Assembly (NCBI GenBank): GCA_027488495.1
Contig: JAIYBO010000073.1
Location: 1-13,101, forward strand
Origin: Bacteroidota bacterium
GTDB taxonomy: Bacteria > Bacteroidota > Bacteroidia > NS11-12g > UBA955
Direction: 5' to 3'
DNA length: 13,101 bases
How positions within the stretch are numbered: position 1 is the first letter of the stretch; each line of letters begins with the position of its first letter. The notes under the pieces are model-generated. The model was not told the origin of the DNA. It did no database searches and was given only the letters and a program-made list of their open reading frames with translations. The translations under genes and the position numbers were made by a program. Below are positions 5,320 through 12,692 of the stretch, piece after piece.

Positions 5320-6567
5320 TTATGCGAACTCAGCGAGTTTTTCTTTGCGATATTCGCCAGCGTCTAATTTGTTTTTGATGGATTTAAAAGCATCGATGGT
5401 TTCTTTTACATCCTCCAGCGAGTGAACTGCAGTGGGTATCAAACGCAAGATGATCATGCCTTTGGGGACAACTGGGTACACTACGATGCTGCAGAAAATG
5501 TTGAAATTCTCTCTTAAATCGTGGGTTAGGTGCGTGGCTTCGGGTATGGTTCCGTTCAAAACCACGGGAGTTACGGGCGTGGTTGTGATACCTATGTTGA
5601 ATCCTGCTTCTTTCAAGCCATTTTGCAAGGCGTTGGTGATCGTCCACAGTTTGTCTTTCAACTCAGGCTGTGTGCGAATCATCTCGAGGCGCTTGATTGA
5701 ACCAACTACCAATGGCATTGGCAATGCTTTGGCGTAGATCTGAGAACGCATATTGTAACGCAAGAATTTGATTACATGGGGTTCAGACGCGATGAATGCG
5801 CCAATGCCTGCCATTGATTTTGCAAAGGTGGAGAAGTAAATGTCAACCCCTTCGATACAGTCTTGTTCTTCTGCTGTACCTGCGCCTGTTTTGCCCATCG
5901 TACCGAAACCATGTGCATCGTCTACGAAAAGTCTGAAATTGAACTTTTCTTTCATGGCAACGATTTCTTTCAACTTGCCCTGAGAGCCGGTCATGCCGAA
6001 AACACCTTCAGTGATTACCAAAATGGCGCCGCCGGTAGATTCTACCAATTTGGTGGCACGCTTCAGTTGTTGCTCAAGGCTTTCCATGTTGTTGTGGTTG
6101 TAAACGAATCGTTTTCCCATGTGCAAACGAACACCATCGATGATACAAGCATGCGATTCGGCATCGTACACAATCACATCGTGGCGATCAACCAAAGCAT
6201 CAATGGCACTCAATACACCTTGGTATCCATAATTGAGGAGGATGCAATCGGGTTTTTGTACAAAGCTGGCGAGGTCGCGTTCGAGTTGCTCATGGTAGTT
6301 GCTATTGCCGCTCATCATTCGGGCGCCCATGGGGTATGCCATACCAAACTGCGCTGCTGCGTCGGTATCGGCTTTCATTACATCGGGGTGATTGGCCAAT
6401 CCCAAGTAGTTGTTTAAGCTCCAGTTCAAGCGTTCTTTTCCGCGGAAAATCATTCTTGGACCGATGGGGCCTTCTAATTTTGGGAACGTGTAATAACCGT
6501 GCGCGTCATCGGCGTGTTGACCCAAAGGACCCATACGCTCATGCAGTTTGTCGAAAATGTCTCTCAT
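5320..6567 (-). CDS. Alpha-oxoamine synthase (serine palmitoyltransferase / capnine-synthase type)
   Basis: The product is 415 residues, a PLP-dependent fold-type I enzyme. The family condenses an amino acid with an acyl-CoA and releases CO2. Bacteroidota members include serine palmitoyltransferase (sphingolipids) and the cysteate acyltransferase that makes capnine (sulfonolipids). Visible residues are His139 in E-S-H-A-C-I-I-D-G (stacks on PLP), the V-D-D-A-H-G-F-G block with Asp217 and His219, and Lys250 in S-T-F-A-K-S-M-A-G as Schiff-base lysine. N-W-S-L-N-N-Y-L-G-L (48-57) is the usual S-x-N-Y-L-G-L segment. The sequence lacks biotin-gene or threonine-dehydrogenase neighbours, so KBL and BioF are less likely. 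Which amino acid it uses cannot be read from the sequence. It has its own -7 element and a strong terminator, so it is a single-gene unit. Confidence 0.88.
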   Translation of the reverse strand: MRDIFDKLHERMGPLGQHADDAHGYYTFPKLEGPIGPRMIFRGKERLNWSLNNYLGLANHPDVMKADTDAAAQFGMAYPMGARMMSGNSNYHEQLERDLASFVQKPDCILLNYGYQGVLSAIDALVDRHDVIVYDAESHACIIDGVRLHMGKRFVYNHNNMESLEQQLKRATKLVESTGGAILVITEGVFGMTGSQGKLKEIVAMKEKFNFRLFVDDAHGFGTMGKTGAGTAEEQDCIEGVDIYFSTFAKSMAGIGAFIASEPHVIKFLRYNMRSQIYAKALPMPLVVGSIKRLEMIRTQPELKDKLWTITNALQNGLKEAGFNIGITTTPVTPVVLNGTIPEATHLTHDLRENFNIFCSIVVYPVVPKGMIILRLIPTAVHSLEDVKETIDAFKSIKNKLDAGEYRKEKLAEFA

Positions 6568-6593
6568 GATGTTTGACTACAAATAGATTGATA

Positions 6594-6601
6594 CAAATTT
6601 A
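6594..6601 (-). promoter_or_regulatory. -7 element of the alpha-oxoamine synthase gene
   Basis: TAAATTTG on the - strand fits TAnnTTTG and ends 26 bases before ATG 6567, giving a leader of about 20 nt. The nearest upstream TTG is 26 bases away, longer than the usual spacer. The rest of the 148-base gap (6568-6715) holds an AT-rich dyad (TTATTC 6632-6637 / GAATAA 6647-6652) and no gene. Confidence 0.45.
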
Positions 6602-6715
6602 ATGGTGTATTTATAATTGCTGATACACAAGTTATTCGCTGTTTGTGAATAAGGTGAATTTCCATCGGATAAAAGGATGGTCGGGTCAACGATGTGGGCT
6701 GGTTCAAGGGGTTTT

Positions 6716-7486
6716 TCATCGCCCTACTATGAAAACGCAAGGGCTTTTACCCAAAGATTCCACTTTTCTTTTCCATGCGCTGATGGGCTGGGTAACGATG
6801 CTTTCGTTTTCAGAGTGCAGGTCTTTGGCGATGCAAAGGAGCATGTCTTGAGGTAGGTTTTTGCAAAAGAACTGCAGCAATCGATCGGTGCGATAGGGGG
6901 TTTCGATGAACAAATGGCTGTGTTTGTCTGTGGCCTTATTGTTGAGCAAGGTGGTGAGTTGTTTGATTTCATTTTCATTGATCGGTGGATAACCGTGAAA
7001 AGTGAAAGTTTGGCCATTCAATCCACTTCCCGCCAAGGCCAACATCAAGCTGTTTGGTCCCATGATGGGTTTAACGTCCCACCCACGTTGGTGTGCCAAG
7101 GCAACGGCCACTGCGCCAGGGTCGGCAATGCAAGGCATGCCCGCTTCGGAGGCCACACCAATGAGTTTGCTGTGTTTGATGTCTTTGAAAAACTTTTCAA
7201 GCTCTTGCTTGGGCGTGCGCACATTGAATTCGAAAATATCTAGATCGTTCAAAGGGATGCCCACTTTGAGGCTCGATAAAAATCTACGCAGTGTTCTAGC
7301 GTCTTCTGCCACCCAGTGCATAATGGGTTTGATGGATTCAATGTAATTGGGGGTGTTCATCCAACCCCAGCTCAATTCTCCTATGGGTAAGGGGACCAAT
7401 ACCAACTGCGTATTGGCGATTTGTTTCTGGCTGTCTTCCGCAACAGGGCTTTCGAGGGGGCTGTTTTCCATGGCTGCAAATTTCAT
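6716..7486 (-). CDS. SAM-dependent methyltransferase, tetrapyrrole-methylase fold (RsmI-like paralogue)
   Basis: The product is 256 residues. The core resembles RsmI, which 2'-O-methylates C1402 of 16S rRNA. Recognisable pieces are V-P-L-P-I-G (31-36, equivalent to V-A-T-P-I-G), V-A-S-E-A-G-M-P-C-I-A-D-P-G (111-124), M-G-P-N-S-L-M-L-A-L-A-G-S-G (142-155), F-H-G-Y-P-P (163-168) and E-T-P-Y-R (195-199). The region before residue 28 is an extra, poorly conserved tail; a second ATG at codon 6 is possible. The spacing is shifted compared with true RsmI, and Bacteroidota often carry such a shorter paralogue beside a full RsmI, so its RNA target is uncertain. It is divergent from the DUF6787 gene across 84 bases that show no TAnnTTTG match in either direction. 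Confidence 0.8.
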   Translation of the reverse strand: MKFAAMENSPLESPVAEDSQKQIANTQLVLVPLPIGELSWGWMNTPNYIESIKPIMHWVAEDARTLRRFLSSLKVGIPLNDLDIFEFNVRTPKQELEKFFKDIKHSKLIGVASEAGMPCIADPGAVAVALAHQRGWDVKPIMGPNSLMLALAGSGLNGQTFTFHGYPPINENEIKQLTTLLNNKATDKHSHLFIETPYRTDRLLQFFCKNLPQDMLLCIAKDLHSENESIVTQPISAWKRKVESLGKSPCVFIVGR

Positions 7487-7570
7487 TCTTATTGGTCAAA
7501 CATTTTGATGAATCTTTTTTTGATGTTTTCATGTCATTTAAATGTAAGGTCAATTCAATGACTGAAGAGA

Positions 7571-7876
7571 ATGAAGTACCTTTGTTGGGTGAGCTTTGTA
7601 AATCGACTCAAACAACGTTGGAACGTTGAAAAGGCCTGGATGGTATGGGTGATATTGTTGGTGTTTGCCTTAACGGGATTCACTGTGATGTACCTGAAAA
7701 AGTTTGTTAAACCCTATTTGGGTGAAGAGTGGTGGGTGGATATGGTGTATTACATCGTGATTTTGCCTGTTTACAATTTGCTTTTACTGATGTATGGGTT
7801 TTTGTTCGGACAGTTCAAATATTTTTGGGCTTTTGAGCAAAGGTTTTTCAAGAGAATGTTCGGAAAATCAAAATGA
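7571..7876 (+). CDS. Small two-helix membrane protein, DUF6787-like
   Basis: The product is 101 residues with two transmembrane segments (about 22-41 and 57-79) joined by a loop with K-K-F-V-K-P-Y-L-G-E-E-W-W. The N-terminus carries L-K-Q-R-W-N-V, and after the second helix comes G-Q-F-K-Y-F-W-x-F-x-x-R-F-F. This pattern matches, from memory, the Bacteroidota-restricted family DUF6787, which is sometimes mislabelled as a prolipoprotein diacylglyceryl transferase; no such active-site residues are present. Function is unknown. Its TGA stop overlaps the mrp start in an ATGA arrangement (7873-7876), so the two are translationally coupled and it probably leads the Fe-S/cco transcript. Confidence 0.75.
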   Translation: MKYLCWVSFVNRLKQRWNVEKAWMVWVILLVFALTGFTVMYLKKFVKPYLGEEWWVDMVYYIVILPVYNLLLLMYGFLFGQFKYFWAFEQRFFKRMFGKSK

Positions 7877-8922
7877 TTACCAAAGAATCGGTATTGGCGG
7901 CATTGTCGCATGTAGACGACCCTGATCTCAAAAAAGATTTGGTCACTTTGGGGATGATTGAGGATTTGGTCATTGGCGATAAAATTTCTTTTACGATTGT
8001 TTTAACTACGCCTGCATGTCCAATGAAAGACATGATGGTGAATGCATGTAAAACAGCGATTCGCATGATGGTGGACCCCAATATCGAAGTGGATGTGGCA
8101 ACAACCAGTCGTGTACGTGGCAGCATACCAATGTCGGAAACTTTGCCCGGCGTGAAACACGTGATTGCTGTGGCTTCGGGTAAGGGCGGTGTGGGTAAAA
8201 GTACTTTATCGGCCTCTCTCGCATTGGCATTGCACGGAATGGGTGCGAAGGTGGGTTTGTTGGATGCGGATATTTATGGCCCCAGTGTACCAACCATGTT
8301 TGGCGTTTCCGAATCGCCACAGATGTATATGAAGGGCGACAAACAAATCATGATTCCGGTGGAAGCCAAGGGTTTGAAGTTGTTGAGTATTGGGTTTATG
8401 ACGGCGCCAGGACAGGCAATTGTTTGGCGCGGTCCGATGGTGTCATCGGCGTTTCGGCAATTTGTGCAAGACACCGATTGGGGCGATTTAGACTATCTGA
8501 TCATTGATTTACCGCCAGGAACGGGGGATGTTCAGTTGAGTTTGGTGCAGAATGTGCCTCTCACTGGGGTGGTGATTGTGACAACGCCGCAGGAAATGGC
8601 TTTGACTGATGCCCGCAGGGCGATGGGGATGTTCTCTATGGAAGCGGTGAACAAGCGGATTTTGGGGGTGGTTGAAAATATGAGTTATTTCACTCCGGAC
8701 GATGCGCCTGATAAAAAATACCGATTGTTTGGCGAAGGCGGAGGCAAATTGATCAGTGAAGCCTATAATGTGCCGTTTTTGGGTGAGTTGCCATTGAATC
8801 CAGCCTTGATGAAAGCGGTGGATATGGGCGAGTTAACGAAAGATTCGCCAGAGTTGTTGCCGTATTTCGCTGTTGCTGGGGCGTTGGCACAACAGGTGAG
8901 TATGCTGCAAATCACAAAATAA
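7873..8922 (+). CDS. mrp: Mrp/ApbC/NBP35-type iron-sulfur carrier ATPase
   Basis: The product is 349 residues. An N-terminal MIP18/DUF59 domain (about 1-80) carries the conserved T-T-P-A-C-P-M-K-D stretch with Cys49. The ATPase domain (about 95-349) is of the deviant-Walker ParA/MinD class: V-A-S-G-K-G-G-V-G-K-S-T (P-loop, 100-111), D-A-D-I-Y-G-P-S (131-138) and I-D-L-P-P-G-T-G-D (211-219). Mrp proteins bind a 4Fe-4S cluster between two subunits and hand it to apo-proteins in the cytoplasm. The usual C-x-x-C after E-N-M-S-Y-F is absent: the sequence runs E-N-M-S-Y-F-T-P-D-D-A-P-D-K-K-Y. I recall the same loss in many Bacteroidota Mrp proteins. It starts inside the stop of the DUF6787 gene and is followed by an Nfu scaffold gene after 17 bases, which supports the Fe-S role. 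Confidence 0.93.
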   Translation: MITKESVLAALSHVDDPDLKKDLVTLGMIEDLVIGDKISFTIVLTTPACPMKDMMVNACKTAIRMMVDPNIEVDVATTSRVRGSIPMSETLPGVKHVIAVASGKGGVGKSTLSASLALALHGMGAKVGLLDADIYGPSVPTMFGVSESPQMYMKGDKQIMIPVEAKGLKLLSIGFMTAPGQAIVWRGPMVSSAFRQFVQDTDWGDLDYLIIDLPPGTGDVQLSLVQNVPLTGVVIVTTPQEMALTDARRAMGMFSMEAVNKRILGVVENMSYFTPDDAPDKKYRLFGEGGGKLISEAYNVPFLGELPLNPALMKAVDMGELTKDSPELLPYFAVAGALAQQVSMLQITK

Positions 8923-8925
8923 TAT

Positions 8926-8933
8926 TACTTTTG
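8926..8933 (+). promoter_or_regulatory. -7 element 6 bases before the Nfu start
   Basis: TACTTTTG exactly matches TAnnTTTG in the 17-base gap between mrp and the Nfu gene. A start site 5-7 bases downstream would coincide with ATG 8940, giving a leaderless mRNA. No TTG is found 17-23 bases upstream. Confidence 0.3.
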
Positions 8934-8939
8934 CCTACC

Positions 8940-9176
8940 ATGAGTGACATCAATCAACAAGTAGAGCAGGTATTAGAAACCATTCGGCCCTATCTGCATG
9001 CCGATGGCGGTGATGTTGAATTGGTTGAGGTGAGTGCGGAATTGGATGTGATTTTGAGGTTGACAGGCGCTTGTAGCACTTGTAGTATGAGCGAGATGAC
9101 AATGACCGCAGGGATTGAGGAGAGTTTGAAACGTGCGATTCCAAATATTGGAAAAATTACTGCCTTAAAGAATTAA
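8940..9176 (+). CDS. NifU C-terminal domain / Nfu-type Fe-S scaffold protein
   Basis: The product is 78 residues from ATG 8940. An in-frame TTG at 8931 exists, but it lies within the -7 element and only adds three residues. The whole protein is one NifU-C domain: V-L-x-x-I-R-P-Y-L-H-A-D-G-G-D-V-E-L-V (11-29), then L-T-G-A-C-S-T-C-S-M-S (41-51) with Cys45 and Cys48. The two cysteines bind a 4Fe-4S cluster shared by two subunits, which is then delivered to client enzymes. It lacks the A-type domain of NfuA and the IscU part of full NifU; single-domain forms are normal in Bacteroidota. Placed directly after mrp, it probably passes clusters with it. The next gene starts 2 bases after its stop. 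Confidence 0.92.
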   Translation: MSDINQQVEQVLETIRPYLHADGGDVELVEVSAELDVILRLTGACSTCSMSEMTMTAGIEESLKRAIPNIGKITALKN

Positions 9177-9178
9177 TT

Positions 9179-10060
9179 ATGTTTGCCCGGCTCCTGATGG
9201 CATTGCGTGGGAATGGTGCATCGGAGGGAAAGCCATATTTTGGGACACAGGCTTTGGGTATCCCATTGGTGGCTACGGTGTTTCTTGTGTTGCGCATATT
9301 GTTGTTGGCAAAACCAATCTCTGCAATTCACGATGAAAGTTTTTGGGTTGAATTGAGCGCGGGTTTTGGCCGCCTTCAGTTTTTAGATATTGCGCTGCTG
9401 AGTGTTTGTATTTGGGTGTATACTGCCGATTTTTTCAACGATGTTTTGCACTGGGATGCGCGGGGTGTTTCGATGCGTTCATGGCAGGTATTGTGGGTTT
9501 TGTATTGGGGGTTGATGCCCTTTTTTGTGTTATTTCTGGTTGCCTCGTTCGCAATGTTTTCAATGGATAACGTGTTGGTTTTGGGGTTGATGGCACTGAG
9601 TCAGTTGAAATTTGCCATTGCGGGTGGAGTGGGTTATTTGCTCCTGCATCGTTGGGGCGGTAAATCCTTTGCTTGGCTGGGACCATTTTTTATTGCTTTT
9701 GCCTTCGCAACGGCATTGTTCTGGGACGAGCCTGCCTTGTTTGGATTGGTGAAATGGTGGCAGGGATTTATGGTGTTTTGGCTCAATGTTTTGTTGATGC
9801 AATGGTTTGAGCAAGACAAAGATGCGGCATCTGAATCGAACAATGTTTGGCTAACGGTTTCATCTGTTTGGCTCAAGGCGATGTGTGCGTTGCTGGTCAT
9901 TGGGGTGATGGGTATTTGGTTTATTGCTGATCACAGGTCGTGGGGCGTTCTGGCTCTCTTGCTGCTTTACGGGGCGATGGCCCTTAAGCCTGGGTATTTT
10001 CGATTTGGTAGACGGTACCGATTGCTCATCGATGGGGCCTTGGTGCTTTGGTTACTATGA
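9179..10060 (+). CDS. Polytopic membrane protein of unknown function
   Basis: The product is 293 residues. I do not recognise a family with confidence. It has about eight or nine hydrophobic segments (near 28-45, 68-85, 103-128, 131-156, 165-182, 193-211, 233-250, 254-269 and 281-293), with Arg/Lys-rich loops and a very high Trp/Phe content. There is no signal peptide cleavage site, no CxxC and no transporter motif. The loop after the second segment reads A-D-F-F-N-D-V-L-H-W-D-A-R-G. N-D followed by D five residues later faintly recalls the N-D-x-x-D-x-x-x-D motif of UbiA-type prenyltransferases, and the C-terminal R-Y-R-L-L-I-D-G-A-L-V-L recalls degenerate UbiA-like proteins. This is weak. 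It begins 2 bases after the Nfu stop. Its own stop codon forms part of the FNR-type palindrome before ccoI. Confidence 0.8.
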   Translation: MFARLLMALRGNGASEGKPYFGTQALGIPLVATVFLVLRILLLAKPISAIHDESFWVELSAGFGRLQFLDIALLSVCIWVYTADFFNDVLHWDARGVSMRSWQVLWVLYWGLMPFFVLFLVASFAMFSMDNVLVLGLMALSQLKFAIAGGVGYLLLHRWGGKSFAWLGPFFIAFAFATALFWDEPALFGLVKWWQGFMVFWLNVLLMQWFEQDKDAASESNNVWLTVSSVWLKAMCALLVIGVMGIWFIADHRSWGVLALLLLYGAMALKPGYFRFGRRYRLLIDGALVLWLL

Positions 10061-10070
10061 TTTAAATCAT
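10057..10070 (+). promoter_or_regulatory. FNR-type palindrome upstream of ccoI
   Basis: ATGATTTAAATCAT is a perfect 14-base palindrome with the core TGAT-N4-ATCA of FNR-family sites (consensus TTGATNNNNATCAA). It covers the last base of the sense codon and the TGA stop of the membrane-protein gene, and ends 56 bases before ATG 10127. With an activator centred at about -41.5, transcription would start near 10105 and give a 22-nt leader. ccoI encodes a cbb3 oxidase maturation factor, a classic FNR target in other phyla. No good TAnnTTTG is seen downstream. Confidence 0.5.
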
Positions 10071-10126
10071 ATTTACACCTTTTTGCCGTCATGGTTTGAT
10101 GGTGTTTTCGTTTGCAATTTGCGACC

Positions 10127-12664
10127 ATGGCTGAAGTTGCTGTTGAATCGCACATTTGTTATCACTGTGGCACCGGTACACGGAGGGTTGTTCGATATGC
10201 GGACAAAGATTTTTGCTGCGATGGATGCAAATCTGTGTATGCCCTTTTGGAACAAAACGAACTCTGTCAGTACTATGATTTAAACAGCCATCCAGCGGGA
10301 AGTCAAGCAGTGGGTTTGGATGGGGCGTTGAAGGAACAATCGCACAAATTCGCCTTTCTCGACAACAAGGAAATTGCACAGCAGTTGTATGTGTTTTCCA
10401 GCGATTCAGAATGTCATATCGAATTTTATTTACCCCAAGTGCATTGCAGTTCATGCGTGTATTTGTTGGAGAATTTGCATAAACTGTTGCCGGGTGTGGC
10501 GATGTCTGCATTGAATTTCTCCAAGAAAACGCTCAAAGTTTCATTTTCTCCTGCCGAAACATCGCCCAGAAACATCGCCCAATTTTTAACGGGCATTGGT
10601 TATGAGCCGTATTTTAGTTTGAGTGATTTGGGGGATGGCAATGCGCAGCGAGGTGGGTTGGTGAAAGGGGCTTCACAACAGCGATTGTATCGATTGGGGG
10701 TTGCGGGTTTTTGCTTTGGAAACATCATGCTGTTGAGTTTTCCGGAGTATTTTGAATGGGGGCGGGGCGATTTGGACGGTTTGAAATCGTATTTTTTGGT
10801 TTTGAATCTGATTCTCATTGTGCCGGTGATGCTGTATAGCGCTCAGGAGTTTTATTCGCTGGCATGGGGCGGACTGAAGAAGAGGTATCTCACCATTGAT
10901 TTACCCATTGTTTTGGCGATGTTGATCACGCTTGGAAGGAGTTTGTACGAGGTGGCCAATCACCTAGGGCCCGGGTATTTTGATTCACTGAGTGGGATCG
11001 TGTTTTTTATGTTGTTGGGTAGATTTTTGCAAGATAAAACCCATCAAAAATTGTCGTTCGATAGGGATTATACATCTTATTTTCCTTTGAGTGCATCGGT
11101 GTGGAAGGCGGGTAAGACAAACAGTGTTCCCTTAACAGAAATTCAAAAGGGCGACGAATTGGTGATTCACAATCAGGAATTGATTCCTGTGGATGCCAGG
11201 TTGGCGCATGGCATCGCACACATCGATTACAGTTTTGTGACTGGAGAGAGCAATCCGGTGAGTGTTCAGGCGGGTGAATGGCTGTATGCTGGAGGCCGGC
11301 AGCTTGCGGGCAGCATACGTGTGATTGCTGAAAAATCGATGTCGCAAGGATACTTGGTATCGCTCTGGAACAAATCAAAACAACGCAGTGAAACCTCGTC
11401 TGGTATAGAAAACAATTACGTACACAAAGCCAGTCAGTGGTTTACGGTTGCGCTTTTTACCATCGCCATTGGTGCTGCGGCGTATTGGTGGGTGGTTGAT
11501 GCGAGTCGGGTTTGGAAGGCGGTGACATCCGTATTGATTGTTGCTTGTCCTTGCGCGTTGCTATTGAGTGTGACGTTTACGCACGGACATCTGCTATCGG
11601 TACTGGCGAAAAATGGTTTGTATGTGCGCGGGGCATCGGTATTGGAATCGTGGCGGAGGGTGACGGTGGCGATTTTTGATAAAACTGGAACTTTGACTCA
11701 CAGTGGCAGGCCCAAAATATCTTTTCAGGGCGGTGAGTTGAGTTCATCGGTGTGGGATGCGCTGGGGGCTTTGGCTTTGGAGAGTTCGCACCCTTATGCG
11801 AGGAAGGTGGGCCATTGGCTTGATCGGATGCGTGTGCCCATTTCAGACGTGGTTAATGTGGTTGGACAGGGAGTGGAGGGTGCTGTAGACGGAGTGAAAT
11901 ATCGATTGGGGAATAAGCGTTTTGTGGGGTTGAGTGCAGGCATGTGGGTTGGCATGGATGGCTTGGTGAATCACAGTGGTTTTGCTGTAGGTGGATTGGG
12001 TGAGAGTGTTTCAGCGGCGACGCGAAATGGGGGTGATTTGGACGTTTCAGGGGGGAGTGAAATATGGTGTTCGGTGGATGGCGTTGTGGTGGGCAAGTTT
12101 GTTTTGTTCAGTGCCTATAGGGATGGTTTGCGGGGGATGCTGCGTCGTTGGCGGGATGATGGCAAAGTGGTGCATGTGGTTAGCGGCGATACAGCTTCGG
12201 AGAAAAGGGTTTTGCAAGAATTGCTGCCCATAGGGTCTGTGTTGAAATTTGAGCAAAAGCCCCACCAAAAACAGGAAATTGTGAAGTCGTTGCAGGGCAT
12301 GGGGGAGGTGGTTATGATGGTGGGCGATGGTTTGAACGATGCTGGGGCGCTGATGGAGGCTGATTTCGGCATTGCGGTTTCGGAGGATATGGGATATTTC
12401 TCACCGGGTTGTGATGCCATATTGATGGGGGATTCTTTGCCCAAATTGCATGCTTTGTGGCGACTGGTGCAGCGGGGAAAGCGGGTGATTTGGTGGAGTT
12501 TTTTCGTGAGTATTTTGTATAATTTGGTGGGGTTGAGCTTTGCGGTGAGGGGTGATTTGAATCCCATGATTGCGGCGATATTGATGCCGGCAAGTTCCAT
12601 TAGCATTGTGTTGTTCACTTGGTTGGCCACGCTGTATGGCAGTTGGCGAGAAGGCCTTCGGTAA
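10127..12664 (+). CDS. ccoI: CcoI copper-transporting P1B-type ATPase for cbb3 oxidase
   Basis: The product is 845 residues from ATG 10127. A TTG at 10112 is in frame but less likely. Order of parts: a cysteine-rich N-terminal domain with C-Y-H-C (11-14) and C-C-x-x-C (30-34), as in CcoI/FixI; a ferredoxin-like HMA domain with H-C-S-S-C (106-110); membrane helices; actuator T-G-E-S (372-375); the copper-site C-P-C (474-476); phosphorylation site D-K-T-G-T (518-522); H-P (555-556); and G-D-G-L-N-D (733-738). It exports Cu+ from the cytoplasm for the CuB centre of the cbb3 oxidase, as in the FixI/CcoI group, and not for general copper resistance. The nucleotide-binding domain holds an unusual Gly-rich stretch (about 605-645). 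An FNR-type box lies upstream and ccoS and ccoN follow, supporting the assignment. Confidence 0.95.
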   Translation: MAEVAVESHICYHCGTGTRRVVRYADKDFCCDGCKSVYALLEQNELCQYYDLNSHPAGSQAVGLDGALKEQSHKFAFLDNKEIAQQLYVFSSDSECHIEFYLPQVHCSSCVYLLENLHKLLPGVAMSALNFSKKTLKVSFSPAETSPRNIAQFLTGIGYEPYFSLSDLGDGNAQRGGLVKGASQQRLYRLGVAGFCFGNIMLLSFPEYFEWGRGDLDGLKSYFLVLNLILIVPVMLYSAQEFYSLAWGGLKKRYLTIDLPIVLAMLITLGRSLYEVANHLGPGYFDSLSGIVFFMLLGRFLQDKTHQKLSFDRDYTSYFPLSASVWKAGKTNSVPLTEIQKGDELVIHNQELIPVDARLAHGIAHIDYSFVTGESNPVSVQAGEWLYAGGRQLAGSIRVIAEKSMSQGYLVSLWNKSKQRSETSSGIENNYVHKASQWFTVALFTIAIGAAAYWWVVDASRVWKAVTSVLIVACPCALLLSVTFTHGHLLSVLAKNGLYVRGASVLESWRRVTVAIFDKTGTLTHSGRPKISFQGGELSSSVWDALGALALESSHPYARKVGHWLDRMRVPISDVVNVVGQGVEGAVDGVKYRLGNKRFVGLSAGMWVGMDGLVNHSGFAVGGLGESVSAATRNGGDLDVSGGSEIWCSVDGVVVGKFVLFSAYRDGLRGMLRRWRDDGKVVHVVSGDTASEKRVLQELLPIGSVLKFEQKPHQKQEIVKSLQGMGEVVMMVGDGLNDAGALMEADFGIAVSEDMGYFSPGCDAILMGDSLPKLHALWRLVQRGKRVIWWSFFVSILYNLVGLSFAVRGDLNPMIAAILMPASSISIVLFTWLATLYGSWREGLR

Positions 12665-12678
12665 GAGAGTTCCAAAAC

Positions 12679-12692
12679 ATGATAATTGTCAC
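12679..12692 (+). promoter_or_regulatory. FNR-like site upstream of ccoS (one core mismatch)
   Basis: ATGATAATTGTCAC contains TGAT-N4-GTCA, which differs from TGAT-N4-ATCA at one core base. It lies 74 bases before ATG 12767, in the 102-base gap between ccoI and ccoS. It is the second FNR-like sequence in the cco block; alone it would be weak evidence. Confidence 0.3.

Noticed and set aside
5863..6417. A 184-codon + strand frame inside the alpha-oxoamine synthase gene
   Set aside because: It lies wholly opposite a gene with intact PLP-site residues; the long frame follows from that gene's codon use.
6632..6652. AT-rich dyad TTATTC/GAATAA after the methyltransferase gene as a terminator
   Set aside because: The stem is weak and no T-tract follows on the - strand.
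10053..10284. A 14-base direct repeat, TACTATGATTTAAA at 10053-10066 and 10271-10284
   Set aside because: One such match is expected by chance in a window of this size, and the second copy simply encodes Y-Y-D-L-N in CcoI. It lacks the ATCA half of the FNR-type site.
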